Source: Tachypleus tridentatus
Taxonomy: Eukaryota > Arthropoda > Merostomata > Xiphosura > Limulidae
Assembly (NCBI RefSeq): GCF_004210375.1
Contig: NC_134830.1
Location: forward strand, 61,747,576-61,811,575
Length of the DNA stretch: 64,000 nt
Reading direction: 5' to 3'
Made by a program: the position numbers and the translations under genes. The notes under the pieces are model-generated. The model was not told the DNA's origin. It worked only from the letters and a program-made list of their open reading frames with translations, and did no database searches. Positions 23,454 to 34,544 of this stretch are shown one piece after another; within the stretch, counting starts at the first letter, position 1; each line of letters starts with the position of its first letter.

Positions 23454-23895
23454 TTTTTATCAAGACTTCTTAGATCTACGTGTCTTTAGAACATCAGGAC
23501 CTTACTTGTGTGGACATCTCGCAAATATCAGCTCATTACTGTCAGTAAATATGAGATTATTTCAAGATTATTATACCAAATCTCAACTTGAGTTCTTTTC
23601 TTAGCCGAATAATAAAATAATAAAATAATTCACCTCAGCCCATGTTCTGCTCATTATATGGAGGTTATGACTTTGCTACACTTCTGTGCTTTGTTATATC
23701 AATATTCGCAAGCCTTAGTTCTATAAACCAGGTTTGTTTACTTATCTCCACTTTAAAAACCTTCGAAGATTACCAATTTGGATCAGAAGAATAATCTGGA
23801 ATTAATCCACCCACCACTCGCGCCATGGGACGATATAAACAGTTGCAGGCTTAGAGTGCCACGCAGAAGTTGAAGTCGAAAATTATTATTGCAAA

Positions 23896-24018
23896 GGTAT
23901 AGGCCAGGTGGTTTGGGCGCTCGAGGGTCGCAGGTTCCAATCCCTGTGGCAACAAATATGCTCGCCCTTTCATCCGTAAGGGCGTTATAATGTGACGGTT
24001 AATCTTACTATTCGTTGG
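23896..24018 (+). repeat. Old SINE family A copy, 5' part
   Basis: Head GCCAGGTGGTTTGGGCGCTC and body to ACTATTCGTTGG, where the next SINE is inserted. It resumes at 24294. Confidence 0.8.
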
Positions 24019-24293
24019 GCGGCCCGGCATGGCCAAGCGTGTTAAGGCGTGCGACTCGTAATCTGAGGGTCGCGGGTTCGCATCCCGGTCGCGCCAAACA
24101 TGCTCGCCCTTTCAGCCGTGGGGGCGTTATAATGTACGGTCAATCCCACTATTCGTTGGTAAAAGAGTAGCCCAAGAGTTGGCAGTGGGTGGTGATGACT
24201 AGCTGCCTTCCCTCTAGTCTTACACTGCAAAATTAGTGACGGCCAGCACAGATAGCCCTCGAGTAGCTTTGTGCAAAATTCAAAAACAAACAA
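24019..24293 (+). repeat. SINE family A, plus, full length, nested with 12-bp TSD
   Basis: Clean copy from CGGCCCGGCATGGCCAAGCG to CAAAAACAAACAA. ACTATTCGTTGG at 24007-24018 and 24294-24305 is a 12-bp target-site duplication inside the older SINE. Confidence 0.92.
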
Positions 24294-24452
24294 ACTATTC
24301 GTTGGTAAAAGAGTAACCAAAGAGTTCGCGATGGGTGGTGACAACTAACTGCGCTAGCCGACTCAAATTTAGCAGAGTAAGACTAGAGGGAAGGCAGTTA
24401 GTCGTCACCACCCATCGCGAACTCTTTGGCTACTCTTCTACCAACGAATAGT
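24294..24452. repeat. SINE-derived hairpin with shared private mutations
   Basis: 24294-24352 and the reverse complement of 24394-24452 are nearly identical, including the unusual AGAGTTCGCGATGGGTGGTG where other copies read AGAGTTGGCGGTGGGTGG. The loop is SINE body sequence. Confidence 0.8.
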
Positions 24453-24461
24453 TTGTTTGTT

Positions 24462-24522
24462 TGTTCAGCAAATAGCCCGATGTGGCTTTGTTATAAGAAA
24501 AACACACACACAAACACACACG
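24462..24522 (+). repeat. SINE family B tail and (CA)n
   Basis: CAGCAAATAGCCCGATGTGG then CTTTGTTATAAGAAAAACAC, the tail of family B. Confidence 0.6.
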
Positions 24523-24733
24523 TACAGATACAAATAAAGCTTCTTCTCTACTTACTTTATTTCCGGAAGATCCACAGAATATAGGACATTTTTTCGGGTT
24601 CAAGTTACCCCTCTGTCGGGTGAGAAATAAAACATTAAGTATCAGGACAGGCGATGAATCTTGTACAAATTTCCGAGCTACAAACAACTGTACTATACTT
24701 GAAACAAATCCAGACTTCGAGAATGATTTTCTG

Positions 24734-25039
24734 CAGGGATCGGCAACCTCTTCCCGCAAGGGGGGGCCAGAGGCCACGTCTGTAAGCGGATGGAGGGCCA
24801 CATTTATCGCTATGGCTAATAAATGAAGGTCATAAAAATAAAACACAATAATGTTTATTTTATTTAAGTAATATTCATATCATAAAGGACACAGAGGTTA
24901 CTGTGACACTTGATGCTGTATTTTAACTTACAAACTTGAATTCTTTTTTAGGACCACCGCGGGCCGGGTGGATATGATATTTCGTTTTCGGACTGAGGGC
25001 CGGATGATTTCGGCGAGGGCCCTAGGTTGCCAACCCCTG
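24734..25039. mobile_element. hAT-type MITE, 306 bp
   Basis: Begins CAGGGATCGGCAACCT and ends with the complement of CAGGGGTTGGCAACCT: 16-bp terminal inverted repeats with two mismatches and the hAT-like start CAGGGxTxGGCAAC. Non-autonomous, with internal GGGCC-rich sub-terminal blocks. Flanking 8-mers ATTTTCTG and ATGTACCG do not match, so the target-site duplication is lost or the ends are slightly off. Open frames over this block are incidental. Confidence 0.72.
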
Positions 25040-25303
25040 ATGTACCGGTGTAATTCTTCAATGTATTGATCGATAAGAAGGTGTTCTGCATTACTTTCTT
25101 TATTTCAAATCTTGAAGTACTGCCAGTCTCTTAGTACTAGTCGAAAACTTTAACAAAAGCTCATAATATGCATTTGAAAGATCAATCTAACTGACGTCAG
25201 CAGCTGCCAGACCACATTGCATCCTTCATATTAATTTGCCTTTGATGAGTTATTTCTCATGTGTGATAATAGTATCCATACTTACCATTGATACTTAGTC
25301 TGT

Positions 25304-25568
25304 TTTAGAATTTCGCGCAAAGCTACTTGAAAGCTATCTGGGCTAGCCGTCCCTAATTTAGCAATATAAGACTAGAGGGAAGGCAGCTAGTCATCACCAT
25401 CCACCGCCAACTCCTGGGCTACTCTTTTACCAACGAATAGTGGGATTGATCGTCACATTATAACGCTCCCATAGCTGAAAGGGCGAGCATGTTTGGTGCG
25501 ACCGGGATTCGAACCCGTGACTCTCATATTACGATTCGAACGCCTTAACCCACCTGGCCATGCCGGAC
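25304..25568 (-). repeat. SINE family A, minus, full length
   Basis: AGAATTTCGCGCAAAGCTAC through ACCTGGCCATGCCGGAC. Confidence 0.9.
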
Positions 25569-26309
25569 CTGATACTTAGTCTTTGCAGACTTTTTCTATT
25601 TAAGCTTCTACTTTATTTTCAATATATACTTTACACCTAATGGAAACATGCAAGTTACATTTTCCGTAAAGGAAAAGTCATATTTTTCCCGCGTGCTCTC
25701 GTGTGGTTTGGTTTATCAAGAACACATTGGATTATCTGCAGCAAGTTTATACACAAACAAATAAGTTTGATTATCTGCTAACCTTCTATCTTTTATTTCA
25801 CCAACTTTTAGTATACAACTTTCCACATCTCAAAAGGAATTTTAAATGAGATTTTCTGTTTTATTTCTCTTCGAAAAGAATATACAGATGATACCAATAT
25901 AAAAATAAAATTCGCTGTCGAAACATTTTCTCTGAATATCATTATTTTGCAGGATTGTTTTCGATTAATATGTTTCCGTCTCCTTTTTTTGTTCTGTTCC
26001 AAAATAAACAAGTATATTTTCTGGATTTTTTAATGATTTAAAATGACTTGGATTGCAAGATATAATCGCATCTTATTTATACTTTTTGATGTTGCAAAGT
26101 AAGTCACGTGACCTATGTACAAGTTTAAAATTACCACGTGAACGTTTTAGAAAACGCCACCTCACAATTTTTGTATAAGTATTCGCCAGACATTCATCTT
26201 TATTTTATAATACATTATCCTTCTTATCTTTAATTATTTTCAAGGATTCCCGAATACTACTGACCATAATACCTTTTGGTTGAGTCTATATTATACTTCT
26301 TTTCCTACA
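25569..26309. other. AT-rich non-coding, nothing recognised
   Basis: No conserved frame. The ACGTG motifs at about 26106 and 26135 are too short to call. Confidence 0.45.
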
Positions 26310-26432
26310 ACGCTCTCTCTTCAATGGCAAGGACTATGTCTGCTGGTTCACACCGCTAGAAACCAGGATTCCATACCCGTGGTATGCAGAGTACAGATAC
26401 CCATTATGTAGCTTTGTACTTAATTTCAAACA
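26310..26432 (+). repeat. SINE family C, plus
   Basis: Head CTCTTCAATGGCAAGGACTA, T arm GGATTCCATACCCGTGGT, tail TAGCTTTGTACTTAATTTC. Confidence 0.65.
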
Positions 26433-26447
26433 AACTAATCAGACAAA

Positions 26448-26562
26448 CCCACAACTCCCTATGACCTCCCAATGAGAACTTGCAACGTTAGAAACCGAGT
26501 TTCGATACACGAGTTGGGCAGAGAAAAACCCATTGTGTAGCTTTGTGTTTAATTTCACACAT
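26448..26562 (+). repeat. SINE family C, plus
   Basis: Second copy directly downstream: GAGTTTCGATACACGAGTTG and GTGTAGCTTTGTGTTTAATT. Confidence 0.65.
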
Positions 26563-27054
26563 AAAAAACGGTTTGTTGTGTTTATGAACATGTTTTTTAA
26601 AGCTGAATTTTAATGTTTTTATATTTTTTACATATCCTTTATGTTCCATTAAATAATATTTTAAATTACGTTTATACTGTCTAATAAAGTATCTCCACAT
26701 TCGTATTCAATCTTGTAGGTTTTGGTTTTTTCGTTAACTATAATCTGCAGCTAATGGAATTTATATAATTGAATGTGAATAACCTATTTAACGACCAAAT
26801 AAAAAGTATAAATCGTATGCGACTATGTTCGTTTTCTTTATTCAAAAAAATGGATAACAAACTGGTTCTTTGCTCATGTTTTCTTATCCAAAAATTGAAA
26901 ACCAAAAAGAACCAGTTCGCTTTTCGTTTCTCAAAGGCTTTAATATAAATTAATTCTGGTTCATTTTCTTTATTTATTTAAAAACTGAAAAAAAAAAAAA
27001 AACGAAACACGAACTGGTTCGTTATTCAGAAGCTGGGTCTTGGATATATGTATT
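26563..27054. other. AT-rich, weak inverted repeats
   Basis: AAAGAACCAGTTCG near 26910 and CGAACTGGTTCG near 27010 are inverted, with ACTGGTTC also near 26861 in direct orientation. Includes an A-run of about 15. No gene. Confidence 0.4.
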
Positions 27055-27170
27055 TATTTTTCTTATAGCAAAGCCACAGGGGGCTATCTGTTGAGTCCAC
27101 CGAGGGTAATCGAACCCCTGATTTTAGCGTTGTAAATCCGTAGACTGACCACTGCATCAGCGGTGGACGT
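27055..27170 (-). repeat. SINE family B, minus
   Basis: CTTATAGCAAAGCCACAGGG, CCACCGAGGGTAATCGAACC and GTTGTAAATCCGTAG. Confidence 0.75.
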
Positions 27171-27734
27171 CTTGGATCTACCTTCAGTTGATTGTATTTA
27201 GTCCATGTGAGTGAACTGTACACGTTTTCAGGCTCATAGGGTAAGGCGATACTCGGTCCACATCTTTAACTAATTCCCGTTAAAAGCTGTTTGTGAAAAA
27301 TCATGTAAACATACGTCAGTGTGAAGTGTGTCTCTATGAACCACTCAACGCAAATTGCATCAGAAAAATGTCACCTTGCTCTTAAGTTTTTCTCAGATGT
27401 TTGTTCAAACTGTCGTGTAGTAGTTCAGATGGAGTTTCAGACGTGACAGTTAAACAGAGAGAAACCAAATATTTCCCTGGAATAAACACTACTCTCCGTT
27501 TCATGAGGGCTTAACAAGAAAATAAAACAACTGGAGTTTGCTCTTTGCTGTAAGCACAGTGCAGATAGCCTATTGTGAAAGTTTTGCGTTTCACAAATAA
27601 AACAAAATACGACTGTTTTAACTGAGATGAAATAAGAAAGCATACTTTACTTTTGAGAACAAATTTTAAATGTGAATGCTTTCAAAAATGTTTATATTTT
27701 TTAATTCTATGGTATTAAAATAGAGGTTTTGTGG

Positions 27735-27817
27735 CTGTTAAAATCGTGTTTTGACAACGGTGATGAGTAAACCACACATGTCCCACTGTGTAGCTTTGTA
27801 CTCAAGTACAAACAATG
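27735..27817 (+). repeat. SINE family C fragment, plus
   Basis: CCCACTGTGTAGCTTTGTAC tail with degenerate T arm. Confidence 0.45.
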
Positions 27818-27835
27818 GCTAAACCCAGAGATGAA

Positions 27836-27955
27836 AGTGTGTGTGTGTTTCTTATAGTAATAGCATCAGGATATCTACTGTATCCACCAAGGAGAATCAA
27901 ACTCCTGATTTTAGAGTTTAAGTCCGAATACGTACCACTGTCCCAGCAGAGGACG
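27836..27955 (-). repeat. SINE family B, minus
   Basis: GTGTGTTTCTTATAGTAATA tail, AATCAAACTCCTGATTTTAG arm. Open frames on both strands here are SINE-derived. Confidence 0.65.
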
Positions 27956-28287
27956 CGAAGAAAGCCTTCAGTAGTAGTTTTTACAAGCGTCATTGTCGTT
28001 TTCGACATATATGCTGTACAGCTTTAAACGAATTTTTCTTTTCAAATCACAGTAGAATTAAACAGGCTAGTTTATGATAAATAATAAATTATTAAAAATG
28101 TATTAATTAATATTTTTAGCCGTGTTCAGTTTTATTTATTATAGACATATTGTTTAAAAGTTCCACTTTATAGCACGGAAACAAGTAGAAAGGGTGGAGT
28201 TCAAAATGTTGATTAGATTAGCATTTTAAAATTAGAAACATGCACATTGATTTTGAGTTAAATTTTTCATTACTGTGTTAAGGTTTC

Positions 28288-28352
28288 GTTGTGCCTACCC
28301 CCCACTGGTGGTGAGCGGAAAACAGATAACACATTATGTGTTTAATTCCAAA
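28288..28352 (+). repeat. SINE family C fragment, plus
   Basis: CCCACTGGTGGTGAGCGGAA and ATTATGTGTTTAATTCCAAA. Confidence 0.4.
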
Positions 28353-28557
28353 CTGACAAAAAAGTCTTCGTCGAAATTTCGCTGTCAACAACAGAGTTTA
28401 CTCCCCCAACCCCATCCTTCAGACAAACATAAATGGAATGGAAAATATTGCAACTCGTACTCCATTTCATTTATAAATCATAACCTTAGCCTTCTTTAGT
28501 TCTATAATACGCGTAACTGGGCCCGATCGTCTTCTAACAGCCAAAAAGAACAGTAGT

Positions 28558-28682
28558 GGGTAATTTCATAGTTAAAAGACTTGATTTCCAGTTAACCCGG
28601 GGTAATTTCATACGTTGAAGGACTTGATTTCCAGTTAACCCTGGGTAATTTCATAATTAAAAGAATTGATTTCCAGTTAATA
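28558..28682. repeat. 42/43-bp tandem repeat, three copies
   Basis: GGGTAATTTCATA begins at 28558, 28600 and 28643; each unit ends TTGATTTCCAGTTAA. Confidence 0.85.
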
Positions 28683-28827
28683 CCTAAAGTTAGTGGGTTA
28701 CGTGTTTTTACGATACTTTTACTCTAAGCCGTTGATACCACAGTCCAGAAAACTATTTGTTCACCGGTTGTCACATACTTATTAGCAGCCTATATCTTCC
28801 AAACCCAACTCTGTAAATCCAAATAAT

Positions 28828-29096
28828 ATATGACTCAGTAGTTAGAGCTCTCTACTCGTAATCTGAGAACCGCGGGTTCGAATCCTCGTCACACCAAACA
28901 TGCTTGCCGTTCCAACCGTAGGGGCGTTATAATGTGACGGTCAATCCCACTATTCGTTTGTAAAAGAGTAACCCAAGAGTTGGCTGTGGATGGTGATGAC
29001 TAGCTGCCTTCCCTCTAGTCGTGCACTGCTATATTAGAGACGACTAGCACAGATAGCCCTCGCGTAGCATTGCTCGAAATTCAAAACAAACAAACA
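28828..29096 (+). repeat. SINE family A, plus
   Basis: Head degraded (ACTCAGTAGTTAGAGCTC), B box GGGTTCGAATCCTCG, tail AAAACAAACAAACAA. Confidence 0.87.
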
Positions 29097-29440
29097 ATCT
29101 CAAATAATACACTCAACGCTCTGTGCAACCACACTGTAAAGAAATAAAACAAATTAACACATAACCCGAAATGTTTGAAAGTCTCTGTTGTAGAAAAATG
29201 AGAAAACTTAATAAAATTCTGAGCTCAAGAAAGCGTAATAGTTAAATTAGTAAATCCGATAAAAAGCAAAAAAACAAAAAGATGACGGTTATTTTGCATT
29301 TATTTTAGTTAACTCTTTGGTCACAAAACTAACTTATTTGATGTATTTAGGGCCTTAATCTGCATTTATGTTAATTAACTTTTTAATCACGTGACTATAC
29401 TTTTTAAGAGGTCAATTTGCATTTCCTTTAATAATCTTTA

Positions 29441-29714
29441 GGCTCGGCATGACCAGATAGTTAAGACACTAGACTCGTAATCCGAGAATAACGGGTTCGA
29501 GTTCCAGTCACATCAAACATGCTCGCCTTTTTAGCCATGGGGGCATTATAATGTAACGGGCAATTCCGCTATTCCTTGATAAAAGAGTAGCCCAAGAGTT
29601 GGCGGTGGGTGATGGTGACTAGCTGCCTTCCCTCTAGCCTTACGTTGCTAAATTAGGGACGGTTAGCACAGATAGTCCTCGTGTAGTTTTACGCGAAATC
29701 CAAAAACTAACAAA
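29441..29714 (+). repeat. SINE family A, plus
   Basis: Head GGCTCGGCATGACCAGATAG through AAAACTAACAAAAC. Confidence 0.9.
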
Positions 29715-30074
29715 ACAAACTTAATAATTACAACAGTTTGTGTATTTTATCTCACTGTTTGCCTTTTATCACAAACAGGTGTCACATGTATTTAGTGTAA
29801 CGTTGTGTTTTCCGTGTTATTACTTGATAAATGTTGATTTAATTGTCTTAATACATTGTGAAGTCAAGAAACGTAAAATACATCCAACCTTGGACTATGA
29901 CAATGTTATTTGTTAATTTTTTTGTTTCATAGATGATTTATAAATAAAGCTTTATGATCTTGTTACGTATATTAAAATTACTGTTATAAAATATTAAAAA
30001 AAGCGAACATTTCGATGTCGTAAACGTCAGTAATTCTAAGAAATAGGATTTTGTTACACATTTGTGAGGTATAT

Positions 30075-30351
30075 GTTTGTTTGTTTGGGAATTTCGCGCA
30101 AAGCTACTCGAGGGCTATCTGCGCTAACCGTCCCTAATTTTGTAGCGTAAGACTAGAGGGAAGGCAGCAAGTCATCACCACCGATCGCCAACTCTTGGGC
30201 TACTTCTTTTACCAACGAATAATGGGATTGACCGTCACATTATAACGCCCCTACGGTTGGAACGGGAAGCATGTTTCGTGTGACGGGGATTCGAACTCGC
30301 TACCCTCAGATGACGAGTCGAACACCTTAACCCACCTGGCCATGCCGGGTC
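30075..30351 (-). repeat. SINE family A, minus
   Basis: TTTGTTTGTTTGGGAATTTC tail; head complement ACCTGGCCATGCCGGG. Confidence 0.9.
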
Positions 30352-31021
30352 TTTTGTCAGGTATAACCTTCACAGTTATAAATAAAACAAGAATATACTT
30401 CTCAAAAATATGAGCCTCATAGGGACAGATTTTTTACCATAAAACGGATGGAAGTATTTGGTTTCTTCTCGCAAGAATGAAGTTAAGATAGTTACAACTT
30501 TAACCCCAGTATTGACCTGGGAAATAAACTTTGGCATGCCACAATACCTGAAAACTTATAGCCTCATTTAGACGTAATCTTCTCCAAGAATAGCTAAACT
30601 AATAATGATGAAAGTCCAAAATAAGGAATACATATATATGCATGTGATGTATCTAAACACAGCATATTATGCAGCAAAAGATTAAATGTTTTTCCTTTGA
30701 GTAACATGACAATAGTAGAGAAAGAGAACACAGATACATTCTTCCTATTGTGAGCTTGAGAAATTCAATAAATTAAAACATATCTTTATAAACACGTTTA
30801 TATTACTCTGAGGTTAAAACTTTAATCTAGCATGGTAACAGCACGGTTTAATTACAAAAAATGAATAAAATATAAGGAAATAATGTTCTTAGAAAACAAT
30901 TGTCAAAAGTCATTCGATAGTAAAAACTTCATTAAGACAAATAAGTTTTTAAAGTTTAAAGACTTGTGTAAAACATATTTGAATAAAAATTATCTCAATT
31001 CTCTATCTGTTGGATTGCACA
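30352..31021. other. AT-rich non-coding, nothing recognised
   Basis: No supported feature. Confidence 0.45.
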
Positions 31022-31150
31022 TGACTTAGTGGCAAGTGTTTGACACGTGATAACACTGAACACGTTTCGTAATTTCAGCTGTGAAGGCGTTATAAAAACG
31101 ACAGTCAATCCCGTTATAAAATCCCAAGCGGTGCACTTTACGATAGTAGC
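31022..31150 (+). repeat. SINE family A, degenerate fragment
   Basis: CAGCTGTGAAGGCGTTATAA and ACAGTCAATCCCGTTAT survive. Confidence 0.45.
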
Positions 31151-31861
31151 GGCAGAAACTGTTGACTAGTTCCCCCCTCTGGTCAGTAGTTAAAAAATAA
31201 GGGTCAGTTTATGACTGAACATTAGGAGTCTGCGAACTGGTAGTTTAGCAAAAGTTGGTTTAGGGTATCATTCAAGTTGAAAAATGTCAATCATATCATT
31301 CAACCAAAAATAATTTTCCTAAATTATACGACACAGAATAATCAACGTCTTTATAAGCCTTGCTAATTACATAAAATTATGATAAATTATTCAACATAGT
31401 TTTGATTTTGATAACTGCTATTACTTTTTTAAGTGGATTTTAAGCTCAAATTTTCATGCCTGAAATGCCTTTACTGGTGTTTTATGCTAGAAATGCAGTT
31501 CTGTCAAATTCGATCTTGTAAATTTCAACTTCGTAATTTATTTTAATAATATTTGAAATGACATTTTTGATTGTGTTCAAATCTGCATTTCCATTTAACT
31601 CAGCTGCAGAAATTCTAAAACTGCTTCCAATTCCGAGTAATAATACTTTAAAAAAAAAATGTTAGGTGTATTATATATTTACACATATCATATTCAATTA
31701 ACATAATATAATATTTAGGGACATCAAGGGACCTGTTTGCCCATCTCGGCTGTCTTGCCTTCTAAACCTAACTAAAACTTTTAAACAAAAAAAGATAAAA
31801 TCAACCACTATCATTCCTATATTTATCAAGCTTTTTCTTTAAACTCACCCAAATATACTGA
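31151..31861. other. AT-rich non-coding, nothing recognised
   Basis: No supported feature. Confidence 0.45.
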
Positions 31862-32011
31862 GACTTGACATGACCACGTGATAGTCAACGAGTTAGTGGT
31901 GGGTGATGATGACTAGCTGCCTTCCCTCTAGTCTTACACTGATAAATTAGGAACGGTTATTGCAGAAAAAAAAGTCCTCGTGTAGCTTTGTGCGAAATTC
32001 GAAAACAAACA
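31862..32011 (+). repeat. SINE family A, internally deleted
   Basis: Head GACATGACCACGTG joins directly to AGTTAGTGGTGGGTGATG; the middle of the element is missing. Confidence 0.72.
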
Positions 32012-32838
32012 AAATTACTGCTTCCACAACATCCAAAGACAACCATTCAATAGGCCAACTACCCGATTTGAAAAATAAAACTGTCTTAGGTGAAGAAAGC
32101 TTCTACCTTGCTTAAATCTATACTTGTGTTTCTTATTTTTATAATTCTCTCAGAACCGACTTTTCAGCAATACGAGTTAAGCCATTGAAATCCTAATTAT
32201 CTTCCGTGTTGTAATTCCCTTTGTTTTACCTTCTTTAGTAATTTCCTGTACTGGTTTCGTGACCTCAATGATCACTTTTCAGAATGTATTTTTAATGACG
32301 ACATGTAGCAAAAACTTTCGAATACTCTCTGTGCGTGCGTGTTTAATATGTTTACCTCTCTGACTGATGTTTCTACTCTTCATATTACTCGAGTTATATA
32401 ACAAACTTTAAACAATTACAAAAATAATTATACTGTTGGGCACATTTTGAAAAAAAAAATACAGTTTAACTCTAGTCAATTGTCCAAAGAGATATTGTAG
32501 ATGTAAGTCATCTTATATTAAAGGATATATACTTGTGTATAATTTTCGATTCAAGTGTTTGTACATTTGGAAAGAGTTATACGAATATATCTTGATACTG
32601 CTGTACAGGCGATAATCCCAGATGCAAGTATACACTCATACTAGGATATATATATATATGTATATGATCATTAAAGTTTATAACCAGTTTCAATACCCTG
32701 ATTCTTGAATATTTACGACATTCAGAGTTAAAAAACTCAAGAACGTTAATAGCCATCACAGTTGAGATAAAATTAAACTTGTCTTCTTAGTTCTATGGTA
32801 TACCTGTACATAAGCTCTTTCTACTTGGGAACTAATTT
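32012..32838. other. AT-rich non-coding, nothing recognised
   Basis: Short (TA)n at about 32646. No gene seen. Confidence 0.45.
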
Positions 32839-33690
32839 CTAATACTTTTTTTTATTACCGAGAAAGTTTGCCATCACCGCCACAAATGAAAGCCATGCAG
32901 TCCTTTCCTTGTCGTTCATCTTTCTGGCAAATTCTTGATCACGCACAAGTGCACGAATCTGTGGTCCATCAAAACACCTGTCTTGATCTTCTCGAAGGAC
33001 AAACCAGGGAGCACAGAAAATATGTGTTGGAAGCATTCACCGTCAGTATTCAACGCCTTCATAAACTTTATATGCAAAAACGGCTCGTTTGGGTTGAGAA
33101 AATATTTTACACAATATCCAGCATGATATGGAGAGGAGGAAATATGATCTTTTCCTCAAATGACAGACAATTGGATCGTTGACAATATTTGGCATACCTG
33201 CCTTCAGAGTCTCACGTATGGGCCACTCCTTCTGGTTCCAGTGCTTTTCTCGAGCTCGGCTGTCCCACATGCAAAGATAGCAGGGGTACTTTGTAAATCC
33301 TCTTTGTTGACCTAGGAGGAAAGTAACCATTTTGAGGTCCACACAAATTGTCCAGTTGTGCTCGTGGTATTTTAGTAGGTCAGTCACAGTCTTAATGACA
33401 TTATATTCCTCTCGTAAATACACAGAGTGTCCAATTGGAACAGCTGCATAGACATTGTCATTATGAAGTAGAACGCACTTCAAACTTTGCTTAGAACAAT
33501 CTAGAAATAATCGCCAGTCATTTGGATGGTATACTGGCATCCCTAATTCCTGGAGAAGACCTGAGATATTATGACAATAAACAAACATATTCTCCTCTGT
33601 AAAATATGGCACAAAAGCCTGCTCCCGATTTCGGAAGTATGACACTGCAAAGAATGGCGGCTCGTTATATCCCCTGACAAACAGCACAAA
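32839..33690 (-). pseudogene. Repetitive CYVCGQF-type family pseudogene, central to C-terminal part
   Basis: Minus strand. The longest open part (33687-33043) carries SYFRNREQAFVPYFTEEN, then VYCHNISGLLQELGMP, SLKCVLLHNDN, ICVDLKMVTFLLGQQRGFTK and YPCYLCMWDSRAREKHW, the signature I associate with this family. A frameshift follows near 33165. The IIFPPLHI segment is interrupted at about 33074-33110 by a piece of the fold-back element seen at 966-1123. After it come KFMKALNTDGECF, PGLSFEKIKTGV and, after a one-base shift at a T run, DGPQIRALVRDQEF, then WLSFVAVMANFLGN to TAG at 32839. The N-terminal CYVCGQF exon and heat-shock promoter are absent. The role of the Cys-x-x-Cys in YPCYLCMW may be metal binding (inference). 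Confidence 0.75.
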
Positions 33691-34152
33691 CTTCGTATGC
33701 TTTCTAGTGGATTGTTACAAACGTAAATGCACTTAAGAGTATTATATCACTATGAATTATCAATGAAACTTTTTCATTATTGTACTTATATATATTGTTC
33801 TTACTGTGTGATCAACTCTGGTACAGTGATTGCTAATTAATTCAATAATATAAGTTTTACGAAGAGTTTCGCTTTAATATTGCATCTTCTTTTTTGCGTA
33901 AGTATCACCTAATAATTATTTCATATTTTAAAATGAGATTTATATTCAGAAATTTCGTAAATTGCTACTATTTTCAGTCTCACGTAACATTCTGCTTAGG
34001 TTTTGCTATATTTAAAATTTGTATATGCGATATTGAAACCAATGATAATTCAATGTGTAGAAACACTTGTTTTTAAAATGTACTTACTTTTTCTAGTTTT
34101 AAATATATTTTTAATTTCACATAAACATCACATACATTACGGTTTGTTTTTT
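33691..34152. other. AT-rich non-coding, nothing recognised
   Basis: No supported feature. Confidence 0.45.
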
Positions 34153-34268
34153 TTGCAACTCGAGGACTATTTGCACTAGCCGTCCATAATTATGCAGTGT
34201 AAGACTAAAGGGAAGGCAGCTAGTCATCACCACCCACCACCAGCTCTTGGGCTACTTGTTTACCAATA
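34153..34268 (-). repeat. SINE family A, tail half only, minus
   Basis: GACTATTTGCACTAGCCGTCC to CTCTTGGGCTACTTGTTTACC; head lacking. Confidence 0.75.
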
Positions 34269-34544
34269 TAAAGTGTTTTTTTCAAAGATTAACATTCTTT
34301 CTTTTCATTGTCATTGCTATTCCTAAATGGCAACTTTTTGCAAAAAAAGGAGATTCAATTAACCCGTTGAAAAATAGAATTACGAATATAAAAATGTTTA
34401 ATTACTGAACAAGTATTTGGTTGCTTAAGATGATTTCTATATGAATTAACTCTTGGTTTTAAATTTAGTTTCTCCAACATATAACTGTTGATTAATAATG
34501 ATAATAACAGATTAGTGAAAAAGAAAGGTTTCAGGTTTACATTA

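Noticed and set aside
24019-24095. True tRNA-Thr gene
   Set aside because: Good B box and anticodon loop, but the acceptor ends do not pair and the same head occurs in about thirty SINE copies.
24042-24344. 100-codon minus-strand frame
   Set aside because: Lies wholly in SINE sequence; the same translation appears at other SINE copies.
24430-24846. 138-codon minus-strand frame
   Set aside because: Spans a SINE B tail with (CA)n and runs into the hAT MITE end. No domain seen.
33043-33110. C-terminal end of the 214-codon frame at 33.0-33.7 kb
   Set aside because: It reads through a fold-back fragment and a frameshift; it is not the family's real sequence.
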